The notes beneath the pieces were generated by a model. The model made no database searches. It was not told where the DNA came from and saw nothing but the letters and a program-made list of their open reading frames with translations. Below, in pieces: positions 26,295-35,320 of a stretch of 64,000 nucleotides of DNA. A program made the translations under genes and the position numbers. The stretch is from Flavitalea plasmicola (GTDB lineage Bacteria > Bacteroidota > Bacteroidia > Chitinophagales > Chitinophagaceae): the NCBI RefSeq assembly GCF_030546645.1, contig NZ_JAUOTO010000008.1, positions 1 through 64,000 of the forward strand. Direction: 5' to 3'. The stretch's first letter is position 1; each line of letters begins with the position of its first letter.

Positions 26295-27626
26295 ATGTTC
26301 ATAAAGGCCGCCCGGATATTCGCCGTTTGCTGTGGATTGGCAGTACTGATTTTCTCCGTCCTGCGCGATATCCATTATGACAAAGAATTTCCGGGCGACC
26401 TTCGCAATCGTATCGTCGGCGCAAGAATGATCGAAGACGGTCATTCCCCCTATTTTTATAAGTGGCGGAAAGGCGACGGCCTTCGATACTACGATCCCAC
26501 GAACTTTGATACCGTCAAACCCTCCGCCTGTACATCCACGCCTTTCATTCATCATCTGCTGCGTCCCCTGGCGGACCAGCCCCAGGCGAAGATCTCGCAA
26601 TACTGGCTGGTCCTGGAATACCTCATCCTGACAGCAATGACGCTCTTTGCCTTTTACCATGCAACAACCAGGGGACAAAAATGGGCCGTCCTTGCCATAG
26701 CGCTGCTTTTCCTGCTGACCAATGCCTGGAAATGCCAGGTGTCTCACGGACAGACCTACCTGCTGATACCGGCCTTTGCCACGGTGCTGTTTGCATGCCT
26801 CCGGCGCAGGGAAAATATAGGATGGGCCCTGCTGGGAGGACTGGCTGCCGCTTGTATGATGCTGATCCGCCCTTATGCCGTTCTCTTTTTTTTACCCCTG
26901 CTATTGCACTTACGGACCTTTCCCCGGAAATGGTTGCTGGCTTTCCTTATCCCGGGCCTGTTGCTGACCGGCTGGATCATCACCAGCCGGTGGGAATACA
27001 GCCTCTGGCAGGACTACGCCAGGATGCTGCAGGAACACCTGAAAATAGCGCAGGACCTGCCGCATGACATCCAATACAACGAGCCCGATCCCCATTACCC
27101 GCACTGGGAAGGCATAGACCAAGCCATAACCCGCGATGCCATGGCCCACACCCTGTCGAAAGTTTACTCGGAGAATGGCAATATATTCGTATTGTATCGA
27201 TTGCTGCTGCACCGGAAATTACCGGTGGCCGCACTGGCTGTGCTTAGCCTGGGCACTATCCTGACACTTACGACCCTCTTTTACCGCCGGAACTGCACCC
27301 CCCGGCCCGGATCCACTGCGTCAGACCTGACTAGGATGGCTATTTTCGGGTTCTGCCTGTATATGATCGCCGACCTCTTTTCACCCATCTACCGGCACCA
27401 GTACTACACCGTGCAGTGGATATTCCCCTTGCTGCTGGCGGGTTCTATCTGGTCTCCGCGATGGAGGACGTGGTACATTGCAATGGCGGCGGGCCTTCTG
27501 CTCAGTATCATTCACCTTCCTTTTCTGAAAATGGCCAATACAGTGGGGGAATACATGATCCTGCTGGCATTATTGGCTATATCAGGGCTTTCCCCGGAGA
27601 ACATAAGCCGTAAATCACGCCAGTAA
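26295..27626 (+). CDS. Multispanning membrane protein, GT87-like glycosyltransferase
   Basis: A 443-residue integral membrane protein with about 10-12 helices. The first periplasmic loop carries acidic and aromatic residues in the order DLRNRIVGARMIEDGHSPYF, and the second large loop is polar (HLKIAQDLPHDIQYNEPDP). This is the layout of GT-C fold, polyprenyl-phosphate-sugar dependent mannosyltransferases of family GT87/DUF2029. The assignment is tentative. The start at 26295 is 14 bp after the oxidoreductase stop and begins a typical membrane segment. No cell-surface gene cluster is adjacent, so the acceptor is unknown. Confidence 0.65.
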   Translation: MFIKAARIFAVCCGLAVLIFSVLRDIHYDKEFPGDLRNRIVGARMIEDGHSPYFYKWRKGDGLRYYDPTNFDTVKPSACTSTPFIHHLLRPLADQPQAKISQYWLVLEYLILTAMTLFAFYHATTRGQKWAVLAIALLFLLTNAWKCQVSHGQTYLLIPAFATVLFACLRRRENIGWALLGGLAAACMMLIRPYAVLFFLPLLLHLRTFPRKWLLAFLIPGLLLTGWIITSRWEYSLWQDYARMLQEHLKIAQDLPHDIQYNEPDPHYPHWEGIDQAITRDAMAHTLSKVYSENGNIFVLYRLLLHRKLPVAALAVLSLGTILTLTTLFYRRNCTPRPGSTASDLTRMAIFGFCLYMIADLFSPIYRHQYYTVQWIFPLLLAGSIWSPRWRTWYIAMAAGLLLSIIHLPFLKMANTVGEYMILLALLAISGLSPENISRKSRQ

Positions 27627-27679
27627 GGACTTCCCAATTCGCGGAAAAAGCTATGCACACTCGGTGGAAAACATAAGCA

Positions 27680-27708
27680 TTGTTTTTTAGATGTCTATGT
27701 TATTTTTG
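27680..27708 (+). promoter_or_regulatory. nrdBA promoter
   Basis: TTG at 27680-27682 and TATTTTTG at 27701-27708 are separated by 18 bp, a good match to the Bacteroidota -33 / -7 promoter. Transcription would start near 27714, leaving a leader of about 130 nt before nrdB. Confidence 0.65.
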
Positions 27709-27713
27709 GGTTA

Positions 27714-27845
27714 GTTCTTTAACGGACGGGGGGCTTCCTACCCCCAACCTTCGATTAAGAACCTGCCGCCCGATACCGTTCTAGTTGGAATTTATTCGAG
27801 CCACTGATGTTCACCTAATGTGTTAATCTGCAATCTGTTTTAAAA
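27714..27845 (+). promoter_or_regulatory. nrdB 5' leader with G/C hairpin
   Basis: The leader contains a run of six G (27728-27733) and a run of five C (27741-27745) with a 7-nt loop, a stable hairpin near the 5' end. No T-tract follows, so it is not a terminator. I see no confident NrdR box. The role is unknown; mRNA stability or regulation of ribonucleotide reductase are plausible. Confidence 0.4.
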
Positions 27846-28817
27846 ATGGAGCACGGAAACGAGATCTTATTGAAAGAAAATAAGGACAGGTTTGTCATCC
27901 TTCCGATTAACTATCCCAAAGTTTGGGAAATGTATAAAAAGCATGAGGCCAGCTTCTGGACGGCCGAAGAGATCGACCTTGGTCCGGACCTCCAGGACTG
28001 GGCTAAGCTAAATGATGGCGAACGCCATTTCATCTCCCATGTACTGGCCTTCTTCGCCGCCAGCGATGGTATCGTGAACGAGAACCTCGCCGTCAACTTC
28101 ATGAGTGAAGTGCAGCTCCCCGAAGCAAGGTGCTTCTACGGTTTCCAGATCATGATGGAAAACATCCATTCCGAGACCTATGCCCTGCTGATCGACACCT
28201 ATATCAAAGACCCTCAGGAAAAATATCGCCTGTTCCATGCCATCGAAACGGTCCCCGCCGTCCAGAAGAAGGCCGAATGGGCCCTCCGTTGGATAGAAGG
28301 GGGGAATTTCGCCGAAAGACTGGTGGCGTTCGCCGCCGTGGAAGGCATATTCTTCAGCGGCAGCTTCTGCTCCATCTTCTGGATGAAGAAGAGGGGGCTC
28401 ATGCCCGGGCTTACTTTCAGTAACGAGCTGATCAGCCGCGACGAAGGGCTCCATTGCGAGTTTGCCTGCCTGCTGTATAGTATGCTGCAGAACAAGCTCT
28501 CCCAGGATGAAGTATACGCCATCATCGGCGATGCCGTCCGCATCGAAAAGGAATTTATCACGGAAGCATTGCCCGTTGACCTCATCGGTATGAATGCCCG
28601 TTTGATGCAGCAGTACATCGAATTCGTGGCCGACCGGTGGCTGGGTGAGCTGGGCTATCCTAAAATGTTCAACGCATCCAATCCATTCGACTTCATGGAA
28701 ATGATCTCCCTGCAGGGAAAAACCAACTTCTTTGAAAAAAGAGTGGGAGATTATCAGAAGTCTGGCGTTATGTCCGGAAAGGAATCGCAGACCTTCAGCC
28801 TGGAAGAGGACTTTTAG
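27846..28817 (+). CDS. nrdB: Ribonucleoside-diphosphate reductase subunit beta (eukaryote-like R2)
   Basis: A 323-residue di-iron radical subunit that supplies the tyrosyl radical for ribonucleotide reduction. Iron ligands and radical site are in [23 protein letters not shown] (Tyr in FYGFQ), [10 protein letters not shown] and [10 protein letters not shown]. The C-terminal tail FSLEEDF is the peptide that docks on the alpha subunit. Stretches such as [20 protein letters not shown] and [20 protein letters not shown] are nearly those of animal R2 from memory, placing it with the eukaryote-like class I group rather than the E. coli NrdB type. It is co-transcribed with nrdA 44 bp downstream. Confidence 0.96.
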   Translation: MEHGNEILLKENKDRFVILPINYPKVWEMYKKHEASFWTAEEIDLGPDLQDWAKLNDGERHFISHVLAFFAASDGIVNENLAVNFMSEVQLPEARCFYGFQIMMENIHSETYALLIDTYIKDPQEKYRLFHAIETVPAVQKKAEWALRWIEGGNFAERLVAFAAVEGIFFSGSFCSIFWMKKRGLMPGLTFSNELISRDEGLHCEFACLLYSMLQNKLSQDEVYAIIGDAVRIEKEFITEALPVDLIGMNARLMQQYIEFVADRWLGELGYPKMFNASNPFDFMEMISLQGKTNFFEKRVGDYQKSGVMSGKESQTFSLEEDF

Positions 28818-28861
28818 CCCTCCCGCTGCTAATAAAACTACTAACCCATTAAGAATACATT

Positions 28862-31249
28862 ATGCAGGTCATTAAAAGAAACGGCAAAAAAGAATCCGTG
28901 AAATTCGACAAGATCACGGCACGTATAGAAAAGCTCTGCTACGGGCTCGACAGGAGATTTGTCAACTCCATCGACGTCGCCAAAAAAGTGATCGAGGGCC
29001 TCTATGACGGCGTGACCACGACTGAACTGGATAACCTGGCCGCTGAAACAGCCGCCTCTCTCACCGTGAAACATCCGGATTATGCGTTGCTGGCCAGCCG
29101 CATCGCTGTAAGCAACCTCCATAAGAACACTATCAAGAGCTTCTCCGGGACAATGAAGTTGTTGTACGAATGCACCGACAGCAAGACTGGCAAGCTGGTG
29201 CCCCTGCTGTCCGACGACATATGGGAAGTCATAAGCCTGCATGCGGAATTGCTGGACTCCACCATTATATACGACCGTGACTATGGCTTCGATTACTTCG
29301 GGTTCAAGACCCTGGAGAAATCTTACCTGCTGAAAGTGGATGGCAAGGTGGTAGAGCGCCCCCAGCACATGTACATGCGCGTAGCGCTCGGCATTCATAA
29401 AGAAGATATCGACAGCGCTATCAAGACCTACCATTTGATGAGCGAACGCTGGTTTACACATGCCACTCCTACCCTCTTCAATGCAGCCACGCCCAAGCCG
29501 CAGATGAGCAGCTGCTTCCTCCTCACCATGAAGGACGATAGCATCGATGGCATCTATGACACGCTCAAACAGACGGCAAAGATCTCCCAGAGCGCCGGAG
29601 GTATCGGCCTCTCTATCCATAATATCAGGGCCACCGGCTCCTACATCGGGGGAACCAATGGTACCAGCAACGGTATCATTCCCATGCTGCGCGTATTCAA
29701 CGACACGGCCCGCTATGTGGATCAGGGCGGCGGCAAACGCAAAGGCGCCTTCGCGATCTATCTGGAACCCTGGCATGCGGACGTGTTCGAATTCCTCGAC
29801 CTGCGCAAAAATCATGGCAAGGACGAGATGAGGGCCCGGGACCTGTTCTATGCCCTTTGGATCCCCGATCTGTTCATGAAGCGCGTGGAAGCCGGCGGCG
29901 ACTGGAGCCTCTTCTGCCCCCACGAAGCGCCAGGACTGGCAGAATGCTGGGGAGAAGAGTTTGAAAAGCTGTATACCCGGTACGAAGCGGAAGGCCGCGA
30001 ACGCAAGACCGTTAAAGCCCAGGACCTCTGGTTCGCCATCCTGGACGCCCAGATAGAGACAGGTACTCCTTACCTGCTGTACAAGGATTCCGCCAACCGC
30101 AAGAGCAACCAGCAAAACCTGGGTACCATTAAGAGCTCCAACCTCTGCACCGAGATCATCGAATACACATCCCCCGACGAAGTAGCCGTGTGCAACCTCG
30201 CCTCCCTGGCCCTGCCCCGGTTCGTCTCCAATGGCGTATTCGATCATCAGAAGCTATACGACGTCACTTACGAGGTAACGAAGAATCTCAATAAGATCAT
30301 CGACGGCAACTATTATCCCGTGGAAGAAGCGCGTAACTCCAATATGCGCCACCGCCCCATCGGACTCGGAGTACAGGGCCTGGCAGATGTGTTCATCTTG
30401 CTGCGTCTCCCCTTCGAGAGCGATAAGGCCAAGCAGCTGAATAAAGAGATCTTCGAGACCATCTACTTTGCGGCCATGACGGCTTCCAAGGACCTCGCTA
30501 AGGTCGAAGGCGCCTACGAGACCTTCCCCGGCTCTCCCGCTTCCAAAGGCATCTTCCAGTTCGATATGTGGAATGTAGAACCCACTCTCCGCTGGGATTG
30601 GTATCGCCTCAAGGACGAAGTGATCAAATTCGGCGTGCGCAACTCCCTGCTGGTAGCGCCCATGCCCACCGCCTCGACCTCCCAGATCCTGGGTAACAAC
30701 GAATGTTTCGAACCCTACACTTCCAATATTTACGTGAGAAGGGTGCTCAGCGGAGAATTCGTGGTAGTGAACAAGCACCTGCTGAAAGACCTGGTGGACC
30801 TCAACCTGTGGAATGACGACATGAAGAATAAGATCATTTCCCACAACGGCTCCATCCAGCAGATTGAAGAGATCCCCGCCGATATCAAAGAGATCTACAA
30901 GACCGTCTGGGAGATCCGTCAGCGTAATATCATCGACATGGCCGCCGACAGAGGCGCCTATATCTGCCAGTCGCAATCCCTTAACCTCTTTGTTGAGACT
31001 CCTTCCGCCAGCAAGCTGACCTCCATGCATTTCTACGCATGGAAAGCAGGACTGAAGACAGGCATGTACTACCTGCGCACACAGGCAGCTTCTCAGGCCG
31101 TACAGTTCACCGTGGAAAAACAAGGAGGCAAAATGGTCGAGCCGCTGGTGAGCCAGCATAGCCTGAAGGTAGTGGAAGGCAGTGGCATCGAAGACATAGC
31201 AGGCCCCTCCTGCAGTATGCAGGACGGATGCGTCACCTGCAGCGCATAG
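28862..31249 (+). CDS. nrdA: Ribonucleoside-diphosphate reductase subunit alpha (eukaryote-like R1)
   Basis: The 795-residue catalytic subunit, which reduces ribonucleoside diphosphates to the deoxy forms. An ATP-cone regulatory domain occupies about 1-95 ([18 protein letters not shown]). The catalytic barrel has SSCFLL and VCNLASLAL (the redox cysteine pair), [11 protein letters not shown] (thiyl cysteine and catalytic Glu), and [15 protein letters not shown]. The C-terminal CVTC pair matches the swinging-arm cysteines. As with NrdB, whole segments match animal R1 from memory (for example [20 protein letters not shown]). The intact ATP cone suggests dATP inhibition. A strong terminator follows. 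Confidence 0.97.
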   Translation: MQVIKRNGKKESVKFDKITARIEKLCYGLDRRFVNSIDVAKKVIEGLYDGVTTTELDNLAAETAASLTVKHPDYALLASRIAVSNLHKNTIKSFSGTMKLLYECTDSKTGKLVPLLSDDIWEVISLHAELLDSTIIYDRDYGFDYFGFKTLEKSYLLKVDGKVVERPQHMYMRVALGIHKEDIDSAIKTYHLMSERWFTHATPTLFNAATPKPQMSSCFLLTMKDDSIDGIYDTLKQTAKISQSAGGIGLSIHNIRATGSYIGGTNGTSNGIIPMLRVFNDTARYVDQGGGKRKGAFAIYLEPWHADVFEFLDLRKNHGKDEMRARDLFYALWIPDLFMKRVEAGGDWSLFCPHEAPGLAECWGEEFEKLYTRYEAEGRERKTVKAQDLWFAILDAQIETGTPYLLYKDSANRKSNQQNLGTIKSSNLCTEIIEYTSPDEVAVCNLASLALPRFVSNGVFDHQKLYDVTYEVTKNLNKIIDGNYYPVEEARNSNMRHRPIGLGVQGLADVFILLRLPFESDKAKQLNKEIFETIYFAAMTASKDLAKVEGAYETFPGSPASKGIFQFDMWNVEPTLRWDWYRLKDEVIKFGVRNSLLVAPMPTASTSQILGNNECFEPYTSNIYVRRVLSGEFVVVNKHLLKDLVDLNLWNDDMKNKIISHNGSIQQIEEIPADIKEIYKTVWEIRQRNIIDMAADRGAYICQSQSLNLFVETPSASKLTSMHFYAWKAGLKTGMYYLRTQAASQAVQFTVEKQGGKMVEPLVSQHSLKVVEGSGIEDIAGPSCSMQDGCVTCSA

Positions 31250-31260
31250 CATAACTCATA

Positions 31261-31301
31261 AAAAAAACCGGGCCATCTCATTAGATGCGCCCGGTTTTTT
31301 T
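31261..31301. terminator. Bidirectional intrinsic terminator after nrdA
   Basis: AAAAAAACCGGGC (31261-31273) pairs with GCCCGGTTTTTTT (31289-31301); the intervening CATCT/AGATG extends the stem. T-tracts on both strands let it end nrdBA from the left and the sialate O-acetylesterase transcript from the right. Confidence 0.9.
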
Positions 31302-31315
31302 ATACATCAGATCGT

Positions 31316-33295
31316 TTATTTCCCCACCGTATACTTCACCTCTTCCGTCACCCCCTTCCATTGATCCGTCCGGAAAGGCACGGCAGGCAACCCGTCCTTA
31401 TTAAAAAGATTCGCCTCCCCTGCAAAGTCCGCCCAGCCATAACGCACCGCCACCGGCGCCGTAACACCGTCCTGCCATACCGTCACCGTATTCCCTTCGA
31501 TGAAAGCCTTCGCATAATGCCACTGATGGTCAGTCCCTGCCACCTCAAAGCCCCGCAGGTATCCATACACGTCCGGCGTGCTCAAGCCGCCACCCACATG
31601 ATCGAATTGAAGCGTCACCTTGTCCCCACTGGCCTGCATCGACTTATACACAGGCCCGCTGTATTCCAGCGATTGGCCATAGATGTTATGCAGTGCGATG
31701 TAGGCCAGCCGCTTGCCGACATCCTGCTTATTCTTTGGATGAATATCCGTGGCATTTCCAATATCCGTCGTCACGGCCATCCCCGTATTGGGCAATGACA
31801 AGGTCATCGCCTGCGCCTCCCGCAATTCAGCCCAGGAACTGCCCTTCCCGCTGTTGCCATTTCCGGCATTGAAGCTGGCCAGCTGCACGAAATAAAAAGG
31901 GAAATCGCCCTCCTTCCAGCGCGCACGCCAGTCCATGATCATTAACGGGAATCCCTTTCTGTATTGGTATGCCCTGCCCGCATTAGCCTCACCCTGGTAC
32001 CAGATAGCGCCCCGGATGGTATAAGGTATCAACGGATTGATCATCGCGTTGAACAACAACGTGGGAGCGCTGTTCGGCCCCACGGCTGTACTCATTGCGA
32101 TGTCGGCAACCCGGAACGACCATTCTCCCGCCAGCGGCAGCTCATGGTCGCCGATGGTGCATTTGAACTCACCCGCATAAATGCCTCCCCCGCCGCCCGT
32201 GTCAAGTACGCGGACAGCGATGACATTCCTGCCGGCTTTCAGTAGCCCCGCCGGTATGTTATATTGGCGTTGGGCGGCATAATTGGTCGTCGCGCCCACC
32301 TTTGTCCCATTGACGTAAGTCTCATCCGCATCGTCTATCTCTCCCGCCGCCAGCACCGCAGCTTTCCCCGCATCGGCTTCGGAGACCTCGATAACCTTTC
32401 TGAACCAGACAACACCATCCAAAGCGTCCAGTCCCAGACCGGCCTGCTCCCAGGTCCCGGGTACCTTCATATGCGGCCATTTGCTGTCATCCAGGTCCGC
32501 CGATGCATATTGCGCCTCTTCTCCGGCTGCAGGCATGGAGCCCTGCAGACCAAGGACCACTTTTGTCAAGGCTTCTTTCTTCTGCTGAGCAAGCACTTTC
32601 ATATCCGCTAAAGGAGGCATGGAAGTGATCATGTCCTTATATTCGTCACTCTGCTCGAATGCACCCTTGCTGGTCCAGGTCTCCACCATGGTGCCGCCCC
32701 AGGAAGTATTGATCAGTCCAATGGGAATATGCAGTTTTTGATAAATTTCGCGGGCGAAAAAATAGGCGGTGGCGCTGAAATCTCCCGCCGTCTCCGGACT
32801 GCAGACCTTCCAGTCCCCGCTGGGAATATCTTCCTGTGGAGCAAGCGCCGTTGTGTTGGGGACTTTGATGTGACGAATGGCGCTGTAGTCTGCTGCAGCG
32901 ATCTCCTGCTGATAATTGTTGATCCTTCCCCAGCCGGCTATCTGCATCTCCATATTGGACTGGCCACTGCAGATCCAGACCTCTCCTACCATGACATTGC
33001 TGAAAGTCCTGGCAGGACCGCTTTTGCCGGTGACCTTCAGCTCATAAGGGCCACCCGCTGATTCCGGACCAAGCTGCAAGGACCAACGGCCTTGCTTATC
33101 CGCTTTGGCCATTCTGGTCTGACCGTGGAATGAAACAGTGATCTTTTCTCCGGCACTCCCCCATCCCCAGACATTAATGGGCTTATCGCGCTGGAGCACC
33201 ATGTTATCACCGAAAATACGGGGAAGAGAGACAGAGGCAAAAAGGGAAATAGTTACAAATACAAAGAAAGCAAGCAAACAGGTCTTTTTGATCAT
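31316..33295 (-). CDS. Sialate O-acetylesterase family protein
   Basis: A 659-residue exported SGNH-type esterase with a signal peptide (about 1-20). Block I is ICSGQSNMEMQI with the catalytic Ser in GQSN, and the late Asp-x-His block appears as DIHPKNKQDVGKRL. A jelly-roll, galactose-binding-like insert lies at about 275-390 (GVVWFRKVIEV, ADETYVNGTKVG). These enzymes remove acetyl groups from sialic acids or from plant polysaccharides. In Bacteroidota without a sialic-acid cluster, a xylan or pectin acetyl esterase role is also possible. It begins 20 bp after the phosphohexomutase stop on the same strand. Confidence 0.9.
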   Translation of the reverse strand: MIKKTCLLAFFVFVTISLFASVSLPRIFGDNMVLQRDKPINVWGWGSAGEKITVSFHGQTRMAKADKQGRWSLQLGPESAGGPYELKVTGKSGPARTFSNVMVGEVWICSGQSNMEMQIAGWGRINNYQQEIAAADYSAIRHIKVPNTTALAPQEDIPSGDWKVCSPETAGDFSATAYFFAREIYQKLHIPIGLINTSWGGTMVETWTSKGAFEQSDEYKDMITSMPPLADMKVLAQQKKEALTKVVLGLQGSMPAAGEEAQYASADLDDSKWPHMKVPGTWEQAGLGLDALDGVVWFRKVIEVSEADAGKAAVLAAGEIDDADETYVNGTKVGATTNYAAQRQYNIPAGLLKAGRNVIAVRVLDTGGGGGIYAGEFKCTIGDHELPLAGEWSFRVADIAMSTAVGPNSAPTLLFNAMINPLIPYTIRGAIWYQGEANAGRAYQYRKGFPLMIMDWRARWKEGDFPFYFVQLASFNAGNGNSGKGSSWAELREAQAMTLSLPNTGMAVTTDIGNATDIHPKNKQDVGKRLAYIALHNIYGQSLEYSGPVYKSMQASGDKVTLQFDHVGGGLSTPDVYGYLRGFEVAGTDHQWHYAKAFIEGNTVTVWQDGVTAPVAVRYGWADFAGEANLFNKDGLPAVPFRTDQWKGVTEEVKYTVGK

Positions 33296-33315
33296 ATGGA
33301 ACGTTATTAATATCC

Positions 33316-35043
33316 TTATTTCAATTTCATGTCCTTGATAACGCCTTCGATACGGGCGTTTAGCTCCGCATGGGCACGGTCGAAATCCGCCGCATTCGAC
33401 AGTTTGGTATGGACGCTGAAATAGAATTTTATCTTGGGCTCCGTACCGGAAGGCCGGGCCGATATTTTCGTGCCGTCCTCCAGGATGAACTGCAGCACAT
33501 TGGACTCCGGTAGCAGGATGGCCCAGCTCGCTCCTGTCTGGAGGTTCTTGCCGCTCCGCAGCTGGTAATCCAGCAATTCCACCACTGGCGAGCCATTGAT
33601 CGTAGAAGGTGGCTGGCTTCGGTAAGCCGTCATCATATCAGCGATCTCCTTTTGTCCGTTCATCCCCTTCTTGGTAATGGAGATCAAAGACTCCTTGTAA
33701 AACCCATATTGAACATATAGCTCTATCAGCTTGTCGTAGAGGGTATGCCCCTTGTCCTTTTCGTAAGCCGCCATCTCGCAGAGCAGGGCCACAGCACTGA
33801 CTGCATCCTTGTCCCGCAGGCGATCCCCGATCATCAGTCCATAGCTTTCCTCACCCCCGATTACATAATGCTCGGTATCCTCTTTCTCCTTAATAAGCTC
33901 GGCGATATATTTGAAACCGGTAAGTACGTTGTAGCATTTTATATCATTGCGCCGGGCGATTTCATCGATGAGATCGGTGGTTACGATTGTCTTGACAACC
34001 ATATCATTAGGCTGGGCTATGCCTTTTGCTTTCCGGGCTTCGATCATGTAGTTGAATGCCAGGACCGCCGTTTGATTGCCATTCATCAGTACCCACTCGC
34101 CCTTTTTGTCCTTAATGCCAATGCCTACCCGGTCGGCATCCGGGTCAGTACCCAGTAAAATATCCGCGTCTATTTGCTTGGCCTTCTTCAACCCGATGCT
34201 CATCGCCTCGCTTTCCTCCGGGTTGGGATAGATCACAGTAGGGAAGTTGCCGTCAGGAGTAGCCTGTTCATCCACGACATGAACATTGCTGAACCCGAAA
34301 CGCTGAAGCACTTCCGGCACCAGTTTGATGCCCGTACCGTGAATAGGCGTATACACGATACGCAGATTATGTTGTTTTTCAATTACTTCAGGGTATACAG
34401 ACAGGTCCCGGACCATGCTGATATAGGCTTCGTCCATGTCCTTACCGATCATCGTGATATTGGCTTCCCCCCCTCCCCATTTCACCTCATCGACAGAGGC
34501 GATCTTCTCCACCTCCTTTATTACATTCTTGTCATGCGGAGGCACCAACTGCCCCCCATCATCCCAGTAAGCTTTATAGCCATTGTATTCCTTTGGGTTA
34601 TGACTGGCCGTACAAACGACGCCCCCCTGGCACTGTAGCTGGCGGATCGTAAAGCTTAGTTCAGGCGTAGGCCGGAGAGATTGAAACAGAAACACTTTTA
34701 TCCCATTGGCAGCGAATACGTTAGCGGTAGTTTCCGCGAAAAATCGGCTGTTGTTCCGGCTGTCATGCGCAATGGCTACCCGGATCTCTTTACCAGGGAA
34801 AGACTTCTTCAGATAATTAGCATAGCCCTGGGTAGCCATTCCAACCGTATATTTATTCATGCGGTTGGTCCCTACGCCCATAATTCCCCGAAGTCCGCCC
34901 GTGCCGAATTCCAGGTTCCGATAGAAACTTTCGGTCAATTCAGTGGGGTTCTCCTGCTTCAACCGCAGGATCTCGTCCTTGGTCGCCTGATCATAATTTC
35001 CTTTAAGCCATGATTCCGCTTTATCCTGTATTGAGACATCCAT
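33316..35043 (-). CDS. Phospho-sugar mutase (phosphoglucomutase/phosphomannomutase)
   Basis: A 575-residue cytoplasmic alpha-D-phosphohexomutase that interconverts hexose-1- and hexose-6-phosphates. The phosphoserine loop is TASHNPKEYNGYKAYW, the metal loop DPDADRVG, the sugar-binding loop GGEESYGLMIG, and the phosphate-binding loop ARPSGTEPKIKFY. The length fits the PgcA-like clade. It can supply glucose-1-phosphate to GlgC in this genome, though the genes are 23 kb apart. It is probably co-transcribed with the esterase downstream. Confidence 0.95.
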   Translation of the reverse strand: MDVSIQDKAESWLKGNYDQATKDEILRLKQENPTELTESFYRNLEFGTGGLRGIMGVGTNRMNKYTVGMATQGYANYLKKSFPGKEIRVAIAHDSRNNSRFFAETTANVFAANGIKVFLFQSLRPTPELSFTIRQLQCQGGVVCTASHNPKEYNGYKAYWDDGGQLVPPHDKNVIKEVEKIASVDEVKWGGGEANITMIGKDMDEAYISMVRDLSVYPEVIEKQHNLRIVYTPIHGTGIKLVPEVLQRFGFSNVHVVDEQATPDGNFPTVIYPNPEESEAMSIGLKKAKQIDADILLGTDPDADRVGIGIKDKKGEWVLMNGNQTAVLAFNYMIEARKAKGIAQPNDMVVKTIVTTDLIDEIARRNDIKCYNVLTGFKYIAELIKEKEDTEHYVIGGEESYGLMIGDRLRDKDAVSAVALLCEMAAYEKDKGHTLYDKLIELYVQYGFYKESLISITKKGMNGQKEIADMMTAYRSQPPSTINGSPVVELLDYQLRSGKNLQTGASWAILLPESNVLQFILEDGTKISARPSGTEPKIKFYFSVHTKLSNAADFDRAHAELNARIEGVIKDMKLK

Positions 35044-35179
35044 ATCGTTCGTTTTTGCTGTTTGATGAACCCTCGTTCACTAAATTATTGGTTAGGAGGC
35101 TAATTTCGGTAAGATCGATAATATTAACAAATCTGACGAGAAAGATTCCCTGGCACTGCGTTATTATTGATAGAAATAC

Positions 35180-35187
35180 TAAATTTG
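35180..35187 (+). promoter_or_regulatory. Possible -7 box upstream of the GYF_2-domain gene
   Basis: TAAATTTG is an exact TAnnTTTG match 134 bp before ATG 35321. A second near-match, TTAATTTG (35289-35296), is closer. Neither has a well-spaced TTG. The gap 35044-35320 between the divergent mutase and this gene shows nothing else I can identify. Confidence 0.35.
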
Positions 35188-35320
35188 TTACGTCAATCCC
35201 CTGAAATACCTCTCACAGAAGTATAACTTCCCATTCACAATATCCGGTGAGAAAATTGCTTCGTTTCTCTGTACCGTTTGATGATGATTTAATTTGTACA
35301 CCTCTTAACCGGATATCTGG

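Noticed and set aside
27660-27700. Possible NrdR boxes before nrdBA (ACATAAGCATTGT)
   Set aside because: Too far from the NrdR consensus and no second box at the required spacing.
28841-30247. Minus-strand frame of 468 codons opposite nrdA
   Set aside because: Antisense shadow of a strongly supported gene; composition is that of a mirrored frame, with no family signature.
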